A stretch of DNA of 64,000 bases from Agrobacterium vitis (GTDB taxonomy: Bacteria; Pseudomonadota; Alphaproteobacteria; Rhizobiales; Rhizobiaceae): the NCBI RefSeq assembly GCF_013426735.1, contig NZ_AP023273.1:186001-250000 (forward strand), given 5' to 3'. The position numbers and the translations under genes are program-made. How positions within the stretch are numbered: the first letter of the stretch is position 1; each line of letters starts with the position of its first letter. The notes beneath the pieces were generated by a model. It saw nothing but the letters and a program-made list of their open reading frames with translations, did no database searches and was not told the DNA's origin. Of this stretch, positions 35,639 to 45,320 are shown in pieces.

Positions 35639-38600
35639 ACCGACCCTCCGCTCTCGGACGCCGCACGCTTTCCCTGCATCCTGGCGCGCACTCCATCCAG
35701 CGCCAGATAGATGACAGGCGTGGTATAGAGCGTCAGCAATTGGCTAAGCAGCAGGCCGCCGATGATCGAGATGCCGAGCGGGATGCGCAGTTCCGCGCCG
35801 GTTCCCTGGGCAAGCGCCAGCGGCAGCGCCCCGAACAGGGCCGCCAGCGTGGTCATCATGATGGGCCGAAAGCGCATAACGGCGGCCTTGATGATGGCAT
35901 CGCGGGCGCTAAGCCCTTCCTTGCGCTCTGCGTCCAGCGCGAAATCGATCATCATGATCGCGTTTTTCTTGACGATCCCCATCAGCAAAACGATGCCGAT
36001 CAAGGCGATAATCGACAAATCCTGACCAAACAGCATCAGCGCCAGCAGCGCCCCGACGCCCGCCGAAGGCAGCGTGGACAGAATGGTGATCGGGTGGATC
36101 GTGCTTTCATACAGCAGACCCAGCACGATATAGATGGTGACGATCGCCGCCAGAATCAGCCAGGGCTCGCCTGCCAGCGAGCGGTCGAATTCCTCGGTAT
36201 CGCCGCTATAATGACGCTGGATGGAGGCGGGCATGCTGATGTCACGCTCAGCACTCTTGATGGCGGCAATCGCCTCGCTCAACGATGCGTGGCGGGCAAG
36301 ATCGAAGCTGATGGTGACGGCGGGGAATTGATCATCGCGGCTGATCACCAGCGGTGCCGTAGTAAACTTGACCGATGCGACCGCATTCAGCGGCACGATG
36401 GCACCGCTCGTGCCTTTGACATAGAGTTTTTCCAGGGATTTCGGATCGCCCTGAAAGCGCTGCGCGGCCTCCAGAATGACGCGGTACTGGTTCGCCTGCC
36501 CGTAGATGGTGCTGATCTGGCGCTGGCCGAAGGCATCGTAGAGCGTATCGTTGATCGCCTGCATGGAGACGCCAAGGCGGGCTGCGGTCTCACGGTTGAC
36601 GGTGATCGCCAGCCGCCCGCCGCCCATTTCCACTTCGGATGTGACATCGATCAGCAGCGGGTTCTGCTGTAGCCGCCGGGCCAGCCGGTCGGCCCAGTCG
36701 GCGACGGTCGCGGTATTGGTGCCGGTCAGGGTATATTGATAGGGCGCTCGGCTGGCCCGCGTGCTGATGGAAATATCGCGAATGCTCTGAAAGGTCGGAT
36801 GGATACCAGGAATATCGGCAACGGAGGCCCGCAGCCGGTCGATCAATTCCGTCGCCGAGATGTCTCGCTGGTCGAGCGGCTTCAGCACGATACTGTAGCT
36901 TGCCGTGTTCAGCGTCAAGTTGGAGGCACTGGTGCCGATCACCGCAATGACGCTTTGCACCGCCGGATCGGCGCGCAGCCGGTTGCCGACAAGGGACTGG
37001 GTCTGCCTCATCGCGTCGAACGAGCTGGTCGGCTCGGTTTCCACGACGGCAGAAATCAGCCCGGTATCCTGCACCGGCAGGAAGCCCTTGGGGATGGTGA
37101 CATAAAGCAGGCCGGTGATCACAAGCGTGATCCCCGTCAGCACCAGCATCAGCCAGCCGCGATTGACAGCCCAGACCACACTGCGCCGGTAGCCCTCGTT
37201 CATCCAGTCCATGCCCCGGTCCACCATGCCGAGCACGCCAGAATTGCGCTCCTTCGGCGCCCGCAGAATGCGCGCGCACATCATCGGCGTCAGCGTCAGC
37301 GAAATCACCGCCGAGACCACGACGGCAATGGTCAGTGTCAGGGCAAATTCGCGGAACATCCGCCCGACAATGCCGGTCATGAACAGCAGCGGAATGAAGA
37401 CCGCGATCAGCGAGGCCGTCAACGAAATGATGGTGAAGCCGATTTCGCCCGCCCCCTTAAGGGCGGCCTGCATAGGGCTTTCACCCTCCTCGATGTGACG
37501 GGCGATATTTTCGATCATCACGATGGCGTCGTCCACCACGAAGCCAGTGCCGATGGTCAGCGCCATCAGCGACAGGTTGTCGAGGCTGAAGCCGGCAAAA
37601 TAAATGATGCCAAAGGTGGCGATCAGCGACAGCGGCAGGGCGACGGCGGCAATAATCGTCGCGGTCAGCGTGCGCAGAAACAGAAACACCACGAGAATGA
37701 CCAGCCCGACGCTGAGCGCCAGCGTCCATTGCACATCGTGAATGGAGGCGCGGATGGTGTCCGTCCTGTCGTTGACGATATCGAGCGAGACCCCGGCAGG
37801 AAGCGCCTGTTTCAGGCGCGGCAACTGCTTTCGGACATCCTCGACAGTCTGGATCACATTGGCGCCGGGCTGGCGCATGATATCGACGATGACTGCGGGA
37901 TGACCCTGATACCAGGCACCGACGCGGCTGTTTTCCAGCCCTTCGACCACATCGGCGACATCGCGCAACCGGACAGGCGCGCTATTGCTGTAGGTGACGA
38001 TGGTGTCGCGGTAGATTTCCGGGTCCTGGATCTGGTCATTGGCCGAGAGCGTGAAGGATTGATAGGTGCCGTCCACCGCCCCCTTGGCACCGGAGACATT
38101 GGCATTGGTAATCGCGGTACGCAGATCCTCAAGCGACATCCCATAGGAGGCAAGCCGGGTCAAATCGGCCTGGATGCGGATGGCTGGCCGCACGCCGCCT
38201 TGGACGCGCACATCGCCAACGCCGGAAACCTCACTCAGCCGCTGTGCCATGATCGTATCGGCAAAATCGCTCAGATCACGAATGGGATAGGTATCGGAAT
38301 GCAGGGCAAGCGTGATGGTCGGCGTATCCGCCGGGTTCACTTTGGCATAGGTCGGCGGATAAGGCAGGGTTTTCGGCAGACTGCCGCTGGCCGAGTTGAT
38401 TGCCGCCTGCACGTCCTGCGCAGCACCATCGATATCGCGGTCAAGGTTGAATTGTAGCGTCACCTGGCTGATGCCGAAGGCGCTGGAAGAGGTCATCGAA
38501 GCCAGTGCCGGGATCTGCCCCAAGGGCCTCTCCAGCGGTGCCGTCACCAGGGCCGCCATGGTCTCAGGGTCGGCGCCTGGCAATTGCGTGGTGACGCGGA

Positions 38601-38733
38601 TCGTCGGAAAATCCACCTGCGGCAATGGGGCTACGGGCAGCGAGGCATACCCCAGCAATCCCCCCAGCAGGATGGCGATCCCCAGCAGCGAGGTGGCGAC
38701 GGGGCGCGCGATGAAGGGGGTCGAAATACTCAT
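35635..38733 (-). CDS. RND efflux inner-membrane transporter, MdtB-like
   Basis: This 1032-residue HAE1-type RND pump starts MSISTPFIARPVATSLL. It carries the proton-relay pair Asp401-Asp402 in GFVVDDAIVMIENI and the second-half motif GIVKKNAIMMIDFALDAER. It is collinear with the following RND protein (same residue number for the relay) but clearly divergent, indicating an old duplication. It overlaps both the adaptor gene upstream and the second RND gene downstream by 4 bp each, so all three are translationally coupled. It exports drugs or plant compounds in complex with the adaptor and a TolC-type channel. Confidence 0.92.
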   Translation of the reverse strand: MSISTPFIARPVATSLLGIAILLGGLLGYASLPVAPLPQVDFPTIRVTTQLPGADPETMAALVTAPLERPLGQIPALASMTSSSAFGISQVTLQFNLDRDIDGAAQDVQAAINSASGSLPKTLPYPPTYAKVNPADTPTITLALHSDTYPIRDLSDFADTIMAQRLSEVSGVGDVRVQGGVRPAIRIQADLTRLASYGMSLEDLRTAITNANVSGAKGAVDGTYQSFTLSANDQIQDPEIYRDTIVTYSNSAPVRLRDVADVVEGLENSRVGAWYQGHPAVIVDIMRQPGANVIQTVEDVRKQLPRLKQALPAGVSLDIVNDRTDTIRASIHDVQWTLALSVGLVILVVFLFLRTLTATIIAAVALPLSLIATFGIIYFAGFSLDNLSLMALTIGTGFVVDDAIVMIENIARHIEEGESPMQAALKGAGEIGFTIISLTASLIAVFIPLLFMTGIVGRMFREFALTLTIAVVVSAVISLTLTPMMCARILRAPKERNSGVLGMVDRGMDWMNEGYRRSVVWAVNRGWLMLVLTGITLVITGLLYVTIPKGFLPVQDTGLISAVVETEPTSSFDAMRQTQSLVGNRLRADPAVQSVIAVIGTSASNLTLNTASYSIVLKPLDQRDISATELIDRLRASVADIPGIHPTFQSIRDISISTRASRAPYQYTLTGTNTATVADWADRLARRLQQNPLLIDVTSEVEMGGGRLAITVNRETAARLGVSMQAINDTLYDAFGQRQISTIYGQANQYRVILEAAQRFQGDPKSLEKLYVKGTSGAIVPLNAVASVKFTTAPLVISRDDQFPAVTISFDLARHASLSEAIAAIKSAERDISMPASIQRHYSGDTEEFDRSLAGEPWLILAAIVTIYIVLGLLYESTIHPITILSTLPSAGVGALLALMLFGQDLSIIALIGIVLLMGIVKKNAIMMIDFALDAERKEGLSARDAIIKAAVMRFRPIMMTTLAALFGALPLALAQGTGAELRIPLGISIIGGLLLSQLLTLYTTPVIYLALDGVRARMQGKRAASESGGSV

Positions 38734-40118
38734 TTCGCTGCGTCAGCCGGTGGGGCTGCGGTGGCGCCTGTGTCTTTTCCTTCTGCTGAAGACGGTTCCG
38801 CTTTGCTGTTCGATCCAGCCTGAGGTTTTTCACCGCCATTTTTCGGCGAGGCTGGGTCATGGGCGTTTGGCCGGGCCTGGCCATTGTTACGGTTGCCACC
38901 ATGGCGTTGACGCGGCTTGTTGTCGTCCAGCGGCACGGCCATGTTGGCCGGATCGGCCTCCTGCGGTGTCGAAACCCGCACCAGCGCGCCATCCTGTAGC
39001 CGGGCGAAACCGGTCGTCACCACAGTCTCACCGGCATTGACCCCTTTGGCGATCACCGCCATCTGGTCGTCCTGCATGTCAACCGTGACCGCCTGGATCT
39101 TCACCGTCTGGTCGGGCTGGACAATATAAGCGTAGGTTCCCGCAGGACCGCGCTGGATGGCGGCGGACGGAACCGTCAGCACATTGTTCTTTGTCTCGAC
39201 GAGAAGCCGGGCATTGACGAAGGCGCCAGGCCAGAGCCTTAAGTCTTCATTGGGGAATTCAGCCCGCAAGCGGACAGTGCCGGTGGTGGTATCCACCTGG
39301 TTATCGACCACCGTCAGCGTGCCGTTGGCAACGACCGTCTTGCCGTCATCGCCGAGGGCATCGACCGAAAGAGCGCCCCTGGCATTGGCGGTATTGACAC
39401 GGGCCAGATCCTGCTGCGGAATGGAAAACACGATGGTGATCGGCTTTATCTGCGACAGGGTGACGATGCCGGTCGTATCACCGGTCGAGACGATATTGCC
39501 GACATCGACATTGCGAATGCCCGTGCGTCCATCCATCGGCGCCTTGATCACGGTATAATCCAGCTGAGCCTGGGCCGCCTCGATGGCTGCCTGGTCGGAC
39601 TGTACCTGCGCCTTATATTGCGCCACCAGCGCCACCTGGTTGTCCAGTTGCTGCTGAGTGGTGGCGGAGTTGCCGATCAGGCGCTGCAAACGCTCCATTT
39701 CCAGAATGGCGTAGGTCAGTTGAGCCGAGTCCTGGGCCTTTTTGCCAATTGCTTCATCCAGTTGCGCCTTGTAGAGCGCGTCATCCAGCGTGGCGATCAA
39801 CTCGCCCTTCTTCAGGTCCTGCCCCTCCTGAAAGCCAATTTTTGTGATTCGCCCACTGACTTGCGGCTGGATAACAACAGTGTTCAACGGTTTGACGCTG
39901 CCGACGCCCGTCACGTAAACGGGTACATCCGTCTGGTTCACCGGAGAGGCTACAACGGGAATCGCGAGATCGCGGCCCCGCTGCCGGTCGCCCTGGGGCT
40001 TGCCCAGCCAGCCTGCAGTGATCGCGGCAAATTGCGGTTGGCGGGCGGCGTAAGCCAGGCCGGCACCCACAACCACAAGGCCGACCAGGACGATCTTCGT
40101 CATTCTCTTCATAGGCAT
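38730..40118 (-). CDS. RND efflux periplasmic adaptor (membrane-fusion protein), MdtA-like
   Basis: The 462-residue protein has an N-terminal membrane anchor or signal (KIVLVGLVVVGAGLAYA, residues 8-24). A lipoyl-like hybrid domain follows (VIQPQVSGRITKIGFQEGQDLKKGELIATLDD), then a helical hairpin with many Gln/Ala heptads, the second lipoyl half (LDYTVIKAPMDGRTGIRNVD) and a beta-barrel domain. The C-terminal ~70 residues are a low-complexity Asn/Gly/Lys/Ala tail not needed in the family. It links the two RND pumps encoded downstream to an outer-membrane channel. It is the first gene of the operon; the ATG at 40118 is close to a second in-frame Met. Confidence 0.93.
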   Translation of the reverse strand: MPMKRMTKIVLVGLVVVGAGLAYAARQPQFAAITAGWLGKPQGDRQRGRDLAIPVVASPVNQTDVPVYVTGVGSVKPLNTVVIQPQVSGRITKIGFQEGQDLKKGELIATLDDALYKAQLDEAIGKKAQDSAQLTYAILEMERLQRLIGNSATTQQQLDNQVALVAQYKAQVQSDQAAIEAAQAQLDYTVIKAPMDGRTGIRNVDVGNIVSTGDTTGIVTLSQIKPITIVFSIPQQDLARVNTANARGALSVDALGDDGKTVVANGTLTVVDNQVDTTTGTVRLRAEFPNEDLRLWPGAFVNARLLVETKNNVLTVPSAAIQRGPAGTYAYIVQPDQTVKIQAVTVDMQDDQMAVIAKGVNAGETVVTTGFARLQDGALVRVSTPQEADPANMAVPLDDNKPRQRHGGNRNNGQARPNAHDPASPKNGGEKPQAGSNSKAEPSSAEGKDTGATAAPPADAAK

Positions 40119-40337
40119 CGCTCACGCATTCTTCATGGCCCGTCATGGATGGTCCTTCGGGGATAGTCCATCCGGCAGCAATCCTGTCTTTTCCCACAGA
40201 AGGACAGAACCGGCTTCATAGCACTCGCTAATCAAACTGTCTTACGGGATAAAGACAAGCCAATCACATCTTTGAAAAGACGGGTTTATCGAGGACCTCA
40301 TTCCAAATTTTGCGAAAACGGCAATGGCGTGAAAACG

Positions 40338-40368
40338 CCAAAGCCCGGAAGAGACTTCCGGGCTTTGG
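40338..40368 (-). terminator. Strong Rho-independent terminator after the cheW gene
   Basis: CCAAAGCCCGGAAG (40338-40351) and CTTCCGGGCTTTGG (40355-40368) form a perfect 14-bp stem with a 3-nt loop. On the minus strand it is followed by CGTTTTC. It lies 22 bp beyond the cheW stop. Confidence 0.85.
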
Positions 40369-40390
40369 ACCTGCTACACATTTCGGGCAA

Positions 40391-40867
40391 TCAAGCGGCA
40401 ATTCCCCAATCGCTGCAATTGCTGTGGGCAAACATCCGTTCGAGATTGAGAAAACAGATCATGCTCGCGCCCTGCACAATGATGCCATCGGAAAAATCTG
40501 TTCCGGTGCTGGTGGCTTGCGGCACGGGTTGCAGGCTGTCCGCGGGAACCGTCAAGATGTCGGACACGGCATCGACAAGCAGGCCGACGACCGCACTGTC
40601 CACTTCCGCAACGATGATGGCGCTGCGCTCATTGGCCACCATGCCCTGCATTCCCAATTTGACCGCGAGATCGACGATGGGAATGACCGTGCCGCGCAGG
40701 TTTATCACCCCGATGACCTCAGCAGGGGCATGCGGCAAGGATGTGGCCGGTGCCCAGCCGCGAATTTCGCGGATGGACGTAGTCTTGACGCAGAATTCCT
40801 GTCCATGCAGCCTGAAGGCTAGGATTTCAAGCGCATCCGCCTGGCTGGTCGAGGCCGTCCGCATCAA
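40391..40867 (-). CDS. cheW: CheW-type chemotaxis coupling protein
   Basis: This 158-residue protein is a single CheW domain: [24 protein letters not shown] at the start, [21 protein letters not shown] in the middle (the conserved NLRG motif) and [13 protein letters not shown] afterward. It bridges chemoreceptors to the CheA kinase. Its start overlaps the end of the receptor gene by 4 bp, so this CheW is made together with that receptor and may be dedicated to it. No cheA, cheY, cheB or cheR is in the window. Confidence 0.94.
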   Translation of the reverse strand: MMRTASTSQADALEILAFRLHGQEFCVKTTSIREIRGWAPATSLPHAPAEVIGVINLRGTVIPIVDLAVKLGMQGMVANERSAIIVAEVDSAVVGLLVDAVSDILTVPADSLQPVPQATSTGTDFSDGIIVQGASMICFLNLERMFAHSNCSDWGIAA

Positions 40868-42825
40868 AATTCCTCCCAGTTATAGGCCTTGGCCGCTGTC
40901 TGGAGACCCATGGCGCGGGCCACCTGCCCCACCATCCGCCGGGCCGGAGACGCAACCGGGCGGTGCTGTTCATGCGCAGCAGCCGGCTTTTTGGATGTCC
41001 AGCCAGCAGCCGAAGAGGCAGGCATGGTCTGGGACCCGTCGAGGTGGAATTGCGAAATCAATTGACGCAACCGGCCCGCTTCCGATGCCAACGAAGAGCT
41101 GGCTGCCGTCGATTGCTCGACCATGGCGGCATTCTGCTGGGTCACCTGGTCCATCTGGTTGACGGCGGTGTTGACTTCGGCAAGGCCGACCGATTGTTCG
41201 CGTGACGACAGAGCAATGGCATCAAGCTGGCTGTTGATGGTAACGACGTGCGCTTCGATGGCCTTGAGTGCCTCTCCGGTCGCCCGCACCAGTGTCACAC
41301 CATTGCTGACTTCACCGGCAGAATTGCGGATCAACTCTTTGATTTCCTTGGCGGCACCGGCAGAGCGCTGGGCAAGTTCGCGCACTTCCTGGGCGACGAC
41401 CGCAAAGCCCTTACCAGCCTCCCCGGCGCGCGCTGCTTCCACGCCCGCATTCAAAGCGAGAAGATTGGTCTGGAAAGCAATTTCGTCGATGACGCCGATG
41501 ATATTGGAAATCTGGTTGGACGATTGCTCGATCCGCTGCATGGCATCGACAGCGTTGGAGACGACAATGCCGGATTCGCGGGCCGACTGGTTGGCCTCGA
41601 TCGCCACATGCCGGGCTTCTTCGGCGCGCTTGGAGGAATTGGCGACATTGGTGGTGATCTGGTCGAGGGCGGCGGCGGTTTCTTCCAGCGATGCGGCCTG
41701 CTGTTCGGTGCGCTTCGACAGATCTTCGGCAGCCTGGCTGATTTCCCGCGAACCGCTATCGATAGAGCTGGTGGCATTAGCAACCGCACCCAGCGTATCG
41801 GACAATTGTGCAACGGCAGCATTGAAGTCATTGCGAAGCGCTTCGAACTCGGTGGCGAACGGCTGGCTCAAACGGAAGCCGAGATCGCCATTCGACAGTC
41901 GCTTCAGGCCATCGGCGAGGCCAGACGTCGCCTCTGCCATTTCTTCCGCACGCTTGCGGTCCATTTCTGCAACACGAGCCCGTTCCGCCTCGCTGGAATT
42001 GCGCACGCTTTCTGCTTCCCGTTCCAGTTCCCGGGCACGCAGGCCGTTATCTTTGAACACTTGCACGGCCTTGGCCATCCCGCCAACTTCGTCACGGCGC
42101 TCGGTTCCCGCAACATCCACAGAGAGATCGCCACCGGCCAGAGTTTCCATCGTTGCCGCAACCTTACGGATCGGCAGGACAAGCCACGAGCGGATTGCGA
42201 AGAAGCCGATGGTCAGGACGAGTGCCAGACCGGCTACGATGCTGGCCACCGTGACCATAGCGGCATGGCTTGAGCTCACGGATAATGCATCACTTTTCTG
42301 ATCGGTGGCATTGTTCAAATCATCCACCAATTGCACGGTTTTTGGTGTAATAACGCGAAACGCCGCCTGACACTCATTGATAAAGGCGGCTTGCGCGAGC
42401 GCCACGCCCTCTGGCGAATTGCTGGCATTGCCAAGAGCAATGGTATTGGCACAAGTATTGTCGATGATGCGCAGACTTTCCGTCTTGGCATCGGCAACAT
42501 CACGGCGCTGGGGAACCGCAGCAATGGCAATATCCATGAATTTTACGAAAGCGGCTCGCGAGGACTGAAGGTCCTGCTGAGAAGCGGCTTTCTCTTTGTC
42601 GGAGCGAGCGATCGTCAGTTCCGCGATTGCCGAGCGTGCACCCTGCAAGGCCCGGTTGGCGCGCGATATCGCTGTCGCAGCGGCAGTATCCTGAGATATG
42701 AGGTCGCTATAGGATGTGTCGATATCCATAATGCGCGTTCCAGCATAGCCCGCAACGCCCAGTGCAAACACACCGAACAGCGCCATTATAGTTAAGAATT
42801 TACCAATGATTGGCAGGTTTTTCAT
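40864..42825 (-). CDS. Methyl-accepting chemotaxis protein with C-terminal NWEEF pentapeptide
   Basis: This 653-residue receptor has a first membrane helix at about residues 9-29 and a helical periplasmic sensor at about 30-189. A second membrane helix spans 190-212 and is followed by HAMP ([23 protein letters not shown]). A second HAMP-like unit lies near 300-345. The signalling domain has the conserved hairpin tip [27 protein letters not shown] and methylation helices. The last five residues are NWEEF after a flexible linker, matching the CheR/CheB-docking pentapeptide of high-abundance receptors. Its ligand is unknown. It overlaps cheW by 4 bp. Confidence 0.95.
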   Translation of the reverse strand: MKNLPIIGKFLTIMALFGVFALGVAGYAGTRIMDIDTSYSDLISQDTAAATAISRANRALQGARSAIAELTIARSDKEKAASQQDLQSSRAAFVKFMDIAIAAVPQRRDVADAKTESLRIIDNTCANTIALGNASNSPEGVALAQAAFINECQAAFRVITPKTVQLVDDLNNATDQKSDALSVSSSHAAMVTVASIVAGLALVLTIGFFAIRSWLVLPIRKVAATMETLAGGDLSVDVAGTERRDEVGGMAKAVQVFKDNGLRARELEREAESVRNSSEAERARVAEMDRKRAEEMAEATSGLADGLKRLSNGDLGFRLSQPFATEFEALRNDFNAAVAQLSDTLGAVANATSSIDSGSREISQAAEDLSKRTEQQAASLEETAAALDQITTNVANSSKRAEEARHVAIEANQSARESGIVVSNAVDAMQRIEQSSNQISNIIGVIDEIAFQTNLLALNAGVEAARAGEAGKGFAVVAQEVRELAQRSAGAAKEIKELIRNSAGEVSNGVTLVRATGEALKAIEAHVVTINSQLDAIALSSREQSVGLAEVNTAVNQMDQVTQQNAAMVEQSTAASSSLASEAGRLRQLISQFHLDGSQTMPASSAAGWTSKKPAAAHEQHRPVASPARRMVGQVARAMGLQTAAKAYNWEEF

Positions 42826-43097
42826 CGCAAAAATCCAGTTTTGTTTCGTTTCTGGCGCGATAATTCGCCATGACCGATCTGGTTCCTGGGCAATTTTTCC
42901 TATACTTAATGATTTATGTATAAAATTGAGACGTATCTGTTATCGAAATAGTGTACTACATTATTTCTACTCGTTGATCGGGAAATACATGAATTTCGAA
43001 TTTTTTGAAGCCAATAAAAACCTGAAATAAAATGTATTTCTTTTTTTAATTTTGCAGAAAAATGCGATAAAAATATTGAACTACAAATATATAAATC

Positions 43098-43119
43098 AAA
43101 AAATCAAGACGGCCTTGAT
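43098..43119 (-). terminator. Terminator overlapping the LacI-gene stop codon
   Basis: On the minus strand ATCAAG and CTTGAT (plus-strand 43114-43119 and 43103-43108) form a stem around a 5-nt loop, directly followed by six T. The stem includes the TGA stop of the LacI-family gene. Confidence 0.75.
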
Positions 43120-44174
43120 GCAATGGAGCTGCGCTCGATAAGCTCGGTCGTCAGAATGACATGCCGAGCTGGGTGGTTTGCGCCTTTTATTCTTTCCATC
43201 AAATGGGCTGCTACGGTTTTTCCCATATGATAAACCGGCTGGCGGATAACGGTGATCGGTGGAGAGGTCACAGCAGTCCAGTCGGCATCATGAAAGGCGA
43301 TCAGCGAAAGATCCCGCGGGATCGATAGACCGAGATGCCGGGCGACCTTGAAGACCTCCAAAGCGATCAGACTATCCGAGGCGATGATGGCACTTGGCCG
43401 GTGCGCCGATTGCAGCAGATCAAGCGCCAGCGCCTCACATTTTTCCCGGCCATTCGCCCCGAGACGCACGGCCTCCAGCGGCGATGGCAGTCCTGCGGCA
43501 GTGCAAACAGCGATAAAACCTTCAACACGATGCCGGACCGATGCTGTATGAAGGTCGTCAAGGCTTTTCATTCGGTGATCAGCCGTATCGCAAGCCGTGA
43601 TATAAGCGATCTCACGGTGGCCATTGCGAATAAGGATTTCTGTCGCCTGTTGAGCCGCCTCACGGTCATCCGTCGTCACCGTGTCAACACCCAGCGCCGG
43701 AAGGGCGCGATCAAGCAGCACGAGGGGACAGCCCGATTGCCGGATCTCCTGCAAGTGCTCGAAATCCAGCGTGCTTGCAGCCGAGATAATCAGCCCATCG
43801 ACCCGTTTTGCCAGCAACGCCCTGACCGCAGCCTTCTCCGCCGCAACATCTTCGCCGGAATTGGTGAGGATAACAGTATAACCTGCCATCCGGGCCACAT
43901 CGGCAATGCCACGCACGGCGGAGCTGAAAAACGGATTTTCAATATCCCCGACCACAACACCAATGGTGCCGGAGCGGCCCGTTGTCATGCTACGGGCCAG
44001 CTCATTGGGTCGGTAGTCCAATGTGGCCGCAGCCTCCAGAACCAGCATCCGCACCTTGTCGCTGACGGTGCCATAGCCGCCCAATACGCGCGCGGCAGTG
44101 GCCTTAGAAACGCCTGCGGCTCTGGCCACGTCGGCAACGGTGGCGGATGACTTCCTGATCGGCGGCTGTTCCAT
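43104..44174 (-). CDS. LacI-family transcriptional repressor
   Basis: This 356-residue protein has the N-terminal LacI helix-turn-helix (TVADVARAAGVSKATAARVLGG, about residues 12-33). The hinge helix region PNELARSM and a periplasmic-binding-protein-like effector domain follow (IGVVVGDIENPFFSSAVRGI, then GLIISAAST, and SLIAFHDADWTAVTSPPITVIRQP). It is divergent from a transport/oxidation operon, and two identical 12-bp palindromes lie between them. LacI-type control fits a sugar-derived inducer even though the transporter is of amino-acid type. Confidence 0.94.
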   Translation of the reverse strand: MEQPPIRKSSATVADVARAAGVSKATAARVLGGYGTVSDKVRMLVLEAAATLDYRPNELARSMTTGRSGTIGVVVGDIENPFFSSAVRGIADVARMAGYTVILTNSGEDVAAEKAAVRALLAKRVDGLIISAASTLDFEHLQEIRQSGCPLVLLDRALPALGVDTVTTDDREAAQQATEILIRNGHREIAYITACDTADHRMKSLDDLHTASVRHRVEGFIAVCTAAGLPSPLEAVRLGANGREKCEALALDLLQSAHRPSAIIASDSLIALEVFKVARHLGLSIPRDLSLIAFHDADWTAVTSPPITVIRQPVYHMGKTVAAHLMERIKGANHPARHVILTTELIERSSIASRPS

Positions 44175-44239
44175 GACATTAGCTCTATAAGGGATATTGA
44201 CGGACGGTCAATGCGAATATAACAATTGTCAAACCAAAA

Positions 44240-44251
44240 GAGACCGGTCTC
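44240..44251. promoter_or_regulatory. LacI-type operator GAGACCGGTCTC, copy 1
   Basis: A perfect 12-bp palindrome with central CG, as in LacI-family operators. It lies 66 bp upstream of the repressor start and is repeated exactly 21 bp downstream. Confidence 0.78.
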
Positions 44252-44260
44252 TTTGAAATA

Positions 44261-44272
44261 GAGACCGGTCTC
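44261..44272. promoter_or_regulatory. LacI-type operator GAGACCGGTCTC, copy 2
   Basis: Identical to copy 1, with a centre-to-centre distance of 21 bp, two helical turns. Two repressor dimers could therefore bind the same DNA face and control both divergent promoters. Confidence 0.78.
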
Positions 44273-44414
44273 ATGTTCAATAACAAGAAAACGGCATGCG
44301 ACAAGCATTTGCCGGATGGGTGGTTGCCGCCATTCATCCGGATGGGAAACCGTGCACACCCTCACAAGGACAGCGCGGCATATAAAATAATCACCAGAGC
44401 GGAGAACAACGACA

Positions 44415-45242
44415 ATGAACATAACCAAAGCAATTTCACAGAAGGCGCGTGGCGCAATGATCGCGGCGGCGCTCGCCTGTGCCGGATTGATGGCGCAGCA
44501 GGCCGTTGCAGCTGACAATCCTTACGGGCTGATTGACCCAAAGGTCATTAGCGTCGGCACCATGGGCGATTCCAAGCCCTATACATTCATCACTTCCGAT
44601 GGCCAGTTCACCGGCTTCGACATTGAACTCTTTCTCAATGTCGCGGAACGCATGGGCTTCAAGAAAGATCAGGTTGTCTTTACCGGTCAGGAATTTTCGG
44701 CCCTGATGCCATCCGTGGCCAATGGCCGTTTCGATGTGGCCGTGGCGGCCATTGGCACCACCGAGGCCCGCAAGAAAACCGTCGATTTTTCGGATGGTTA
44801 TCTGGCCGGTTATCTCTCGGTGCTGACGCCGGACACGAAAATTACCGATGCCGCCGGCCTGAAAGGCAAGCGGTTGGGCGTGGTACAGGGCACGTTGCAG
44901 GAAATCTATGCGACCAAGAATTTCAAAGACACCGATCTCGTCAAATTCCCCGACAATAATTCCGCCGTCTCGGCCCTGAACAATGGGACAGTCGATGCCC
45001 ATTTCCTCGATTATGAGGCCGCCAAGGACTATACGGATCGTTTCAAGGCACTGAAAATTGCCGTCAACATTCCAAGCTTCGATGCGCCTGCCGGTTTTGT
45101 GATCCGCAAGGGCAATGATGGGCTGCGCGAGGCCTTCAACAAGGGCCTGCACGCCGCCATGCAGGACGGAACCTGGAAGAAGCTCTACGAAAAATGGTTC
45201 CCCGGCTCGCCGATGCCTGCCGAATATCTTCCCAAGCCCTGA
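44415..45242 (+). CDS. ABC transporter substrate-binding protein, polar amino acid (family 3) type
   Basis: This 275-residue periplasmic protein has a Sec signal (hydrophobic [14 protein letters not shown], cleavage near AVA-AD at residue 33). The family 3 solute-binding fold follows: [50 protein letters not shown], and [13 protein letters not shown]. The Arg of [11 protein letters not shown] normally contacts the carboxylate of an amino-acid ligand, so the substrate probably carries an alpha-amino acid. It is the first gene of the LacI-controlled operon. Confidence 0.93.
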   Translation: MNITKAISQKARGAMIAAALACAGLMAQQAVAADNPYGLIDPKVISVGTMGDSKPYTFITSDGQFTGFDIELFLNVAERMGFKKDQVVFTGQEFSALMPSVANGRFDVAVAAIGTTEARKKTVDFSDGYLAGYLSVLTPDTKITDAAGLKGKRLGVVQGTLQEIYATKNFKDTDLVKFPDNNSAVSALNNGTVDAHFLDYEAAKDYTDRFKALKIAVNIPSFDAPAGFVIRKGNDGLREAFNKGLHAAMQDGTWKKLYEKWFPGSPMPAEYLPKP

Positions 45243-45320
45243 ATGTGGCTTCACCCGGTTGGCCATGAGCGCCAGCCGGGTGGTTACAGGCACATGATCA
45301 ACACTGGGAAGGACTTTTGA

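Noticed and set aside
36736..38457. Long plus-strand ORF (573 codons) opposite the MdtB-like gene
   Set aside because: It is antisense to a perfectly conserved RND gene; its His/Arg/Gln-rich product has no family features and arises from the codon pattern of the real gene.
42826..43103. AT-rich 278-bp gap between the chemoreceptor and LacI genes as a possible transferred segment
   Set aside because: AT-rich composition here fits a promoter plus terminator region; no integrase, tRNA end or direct repeat marks a boundary.
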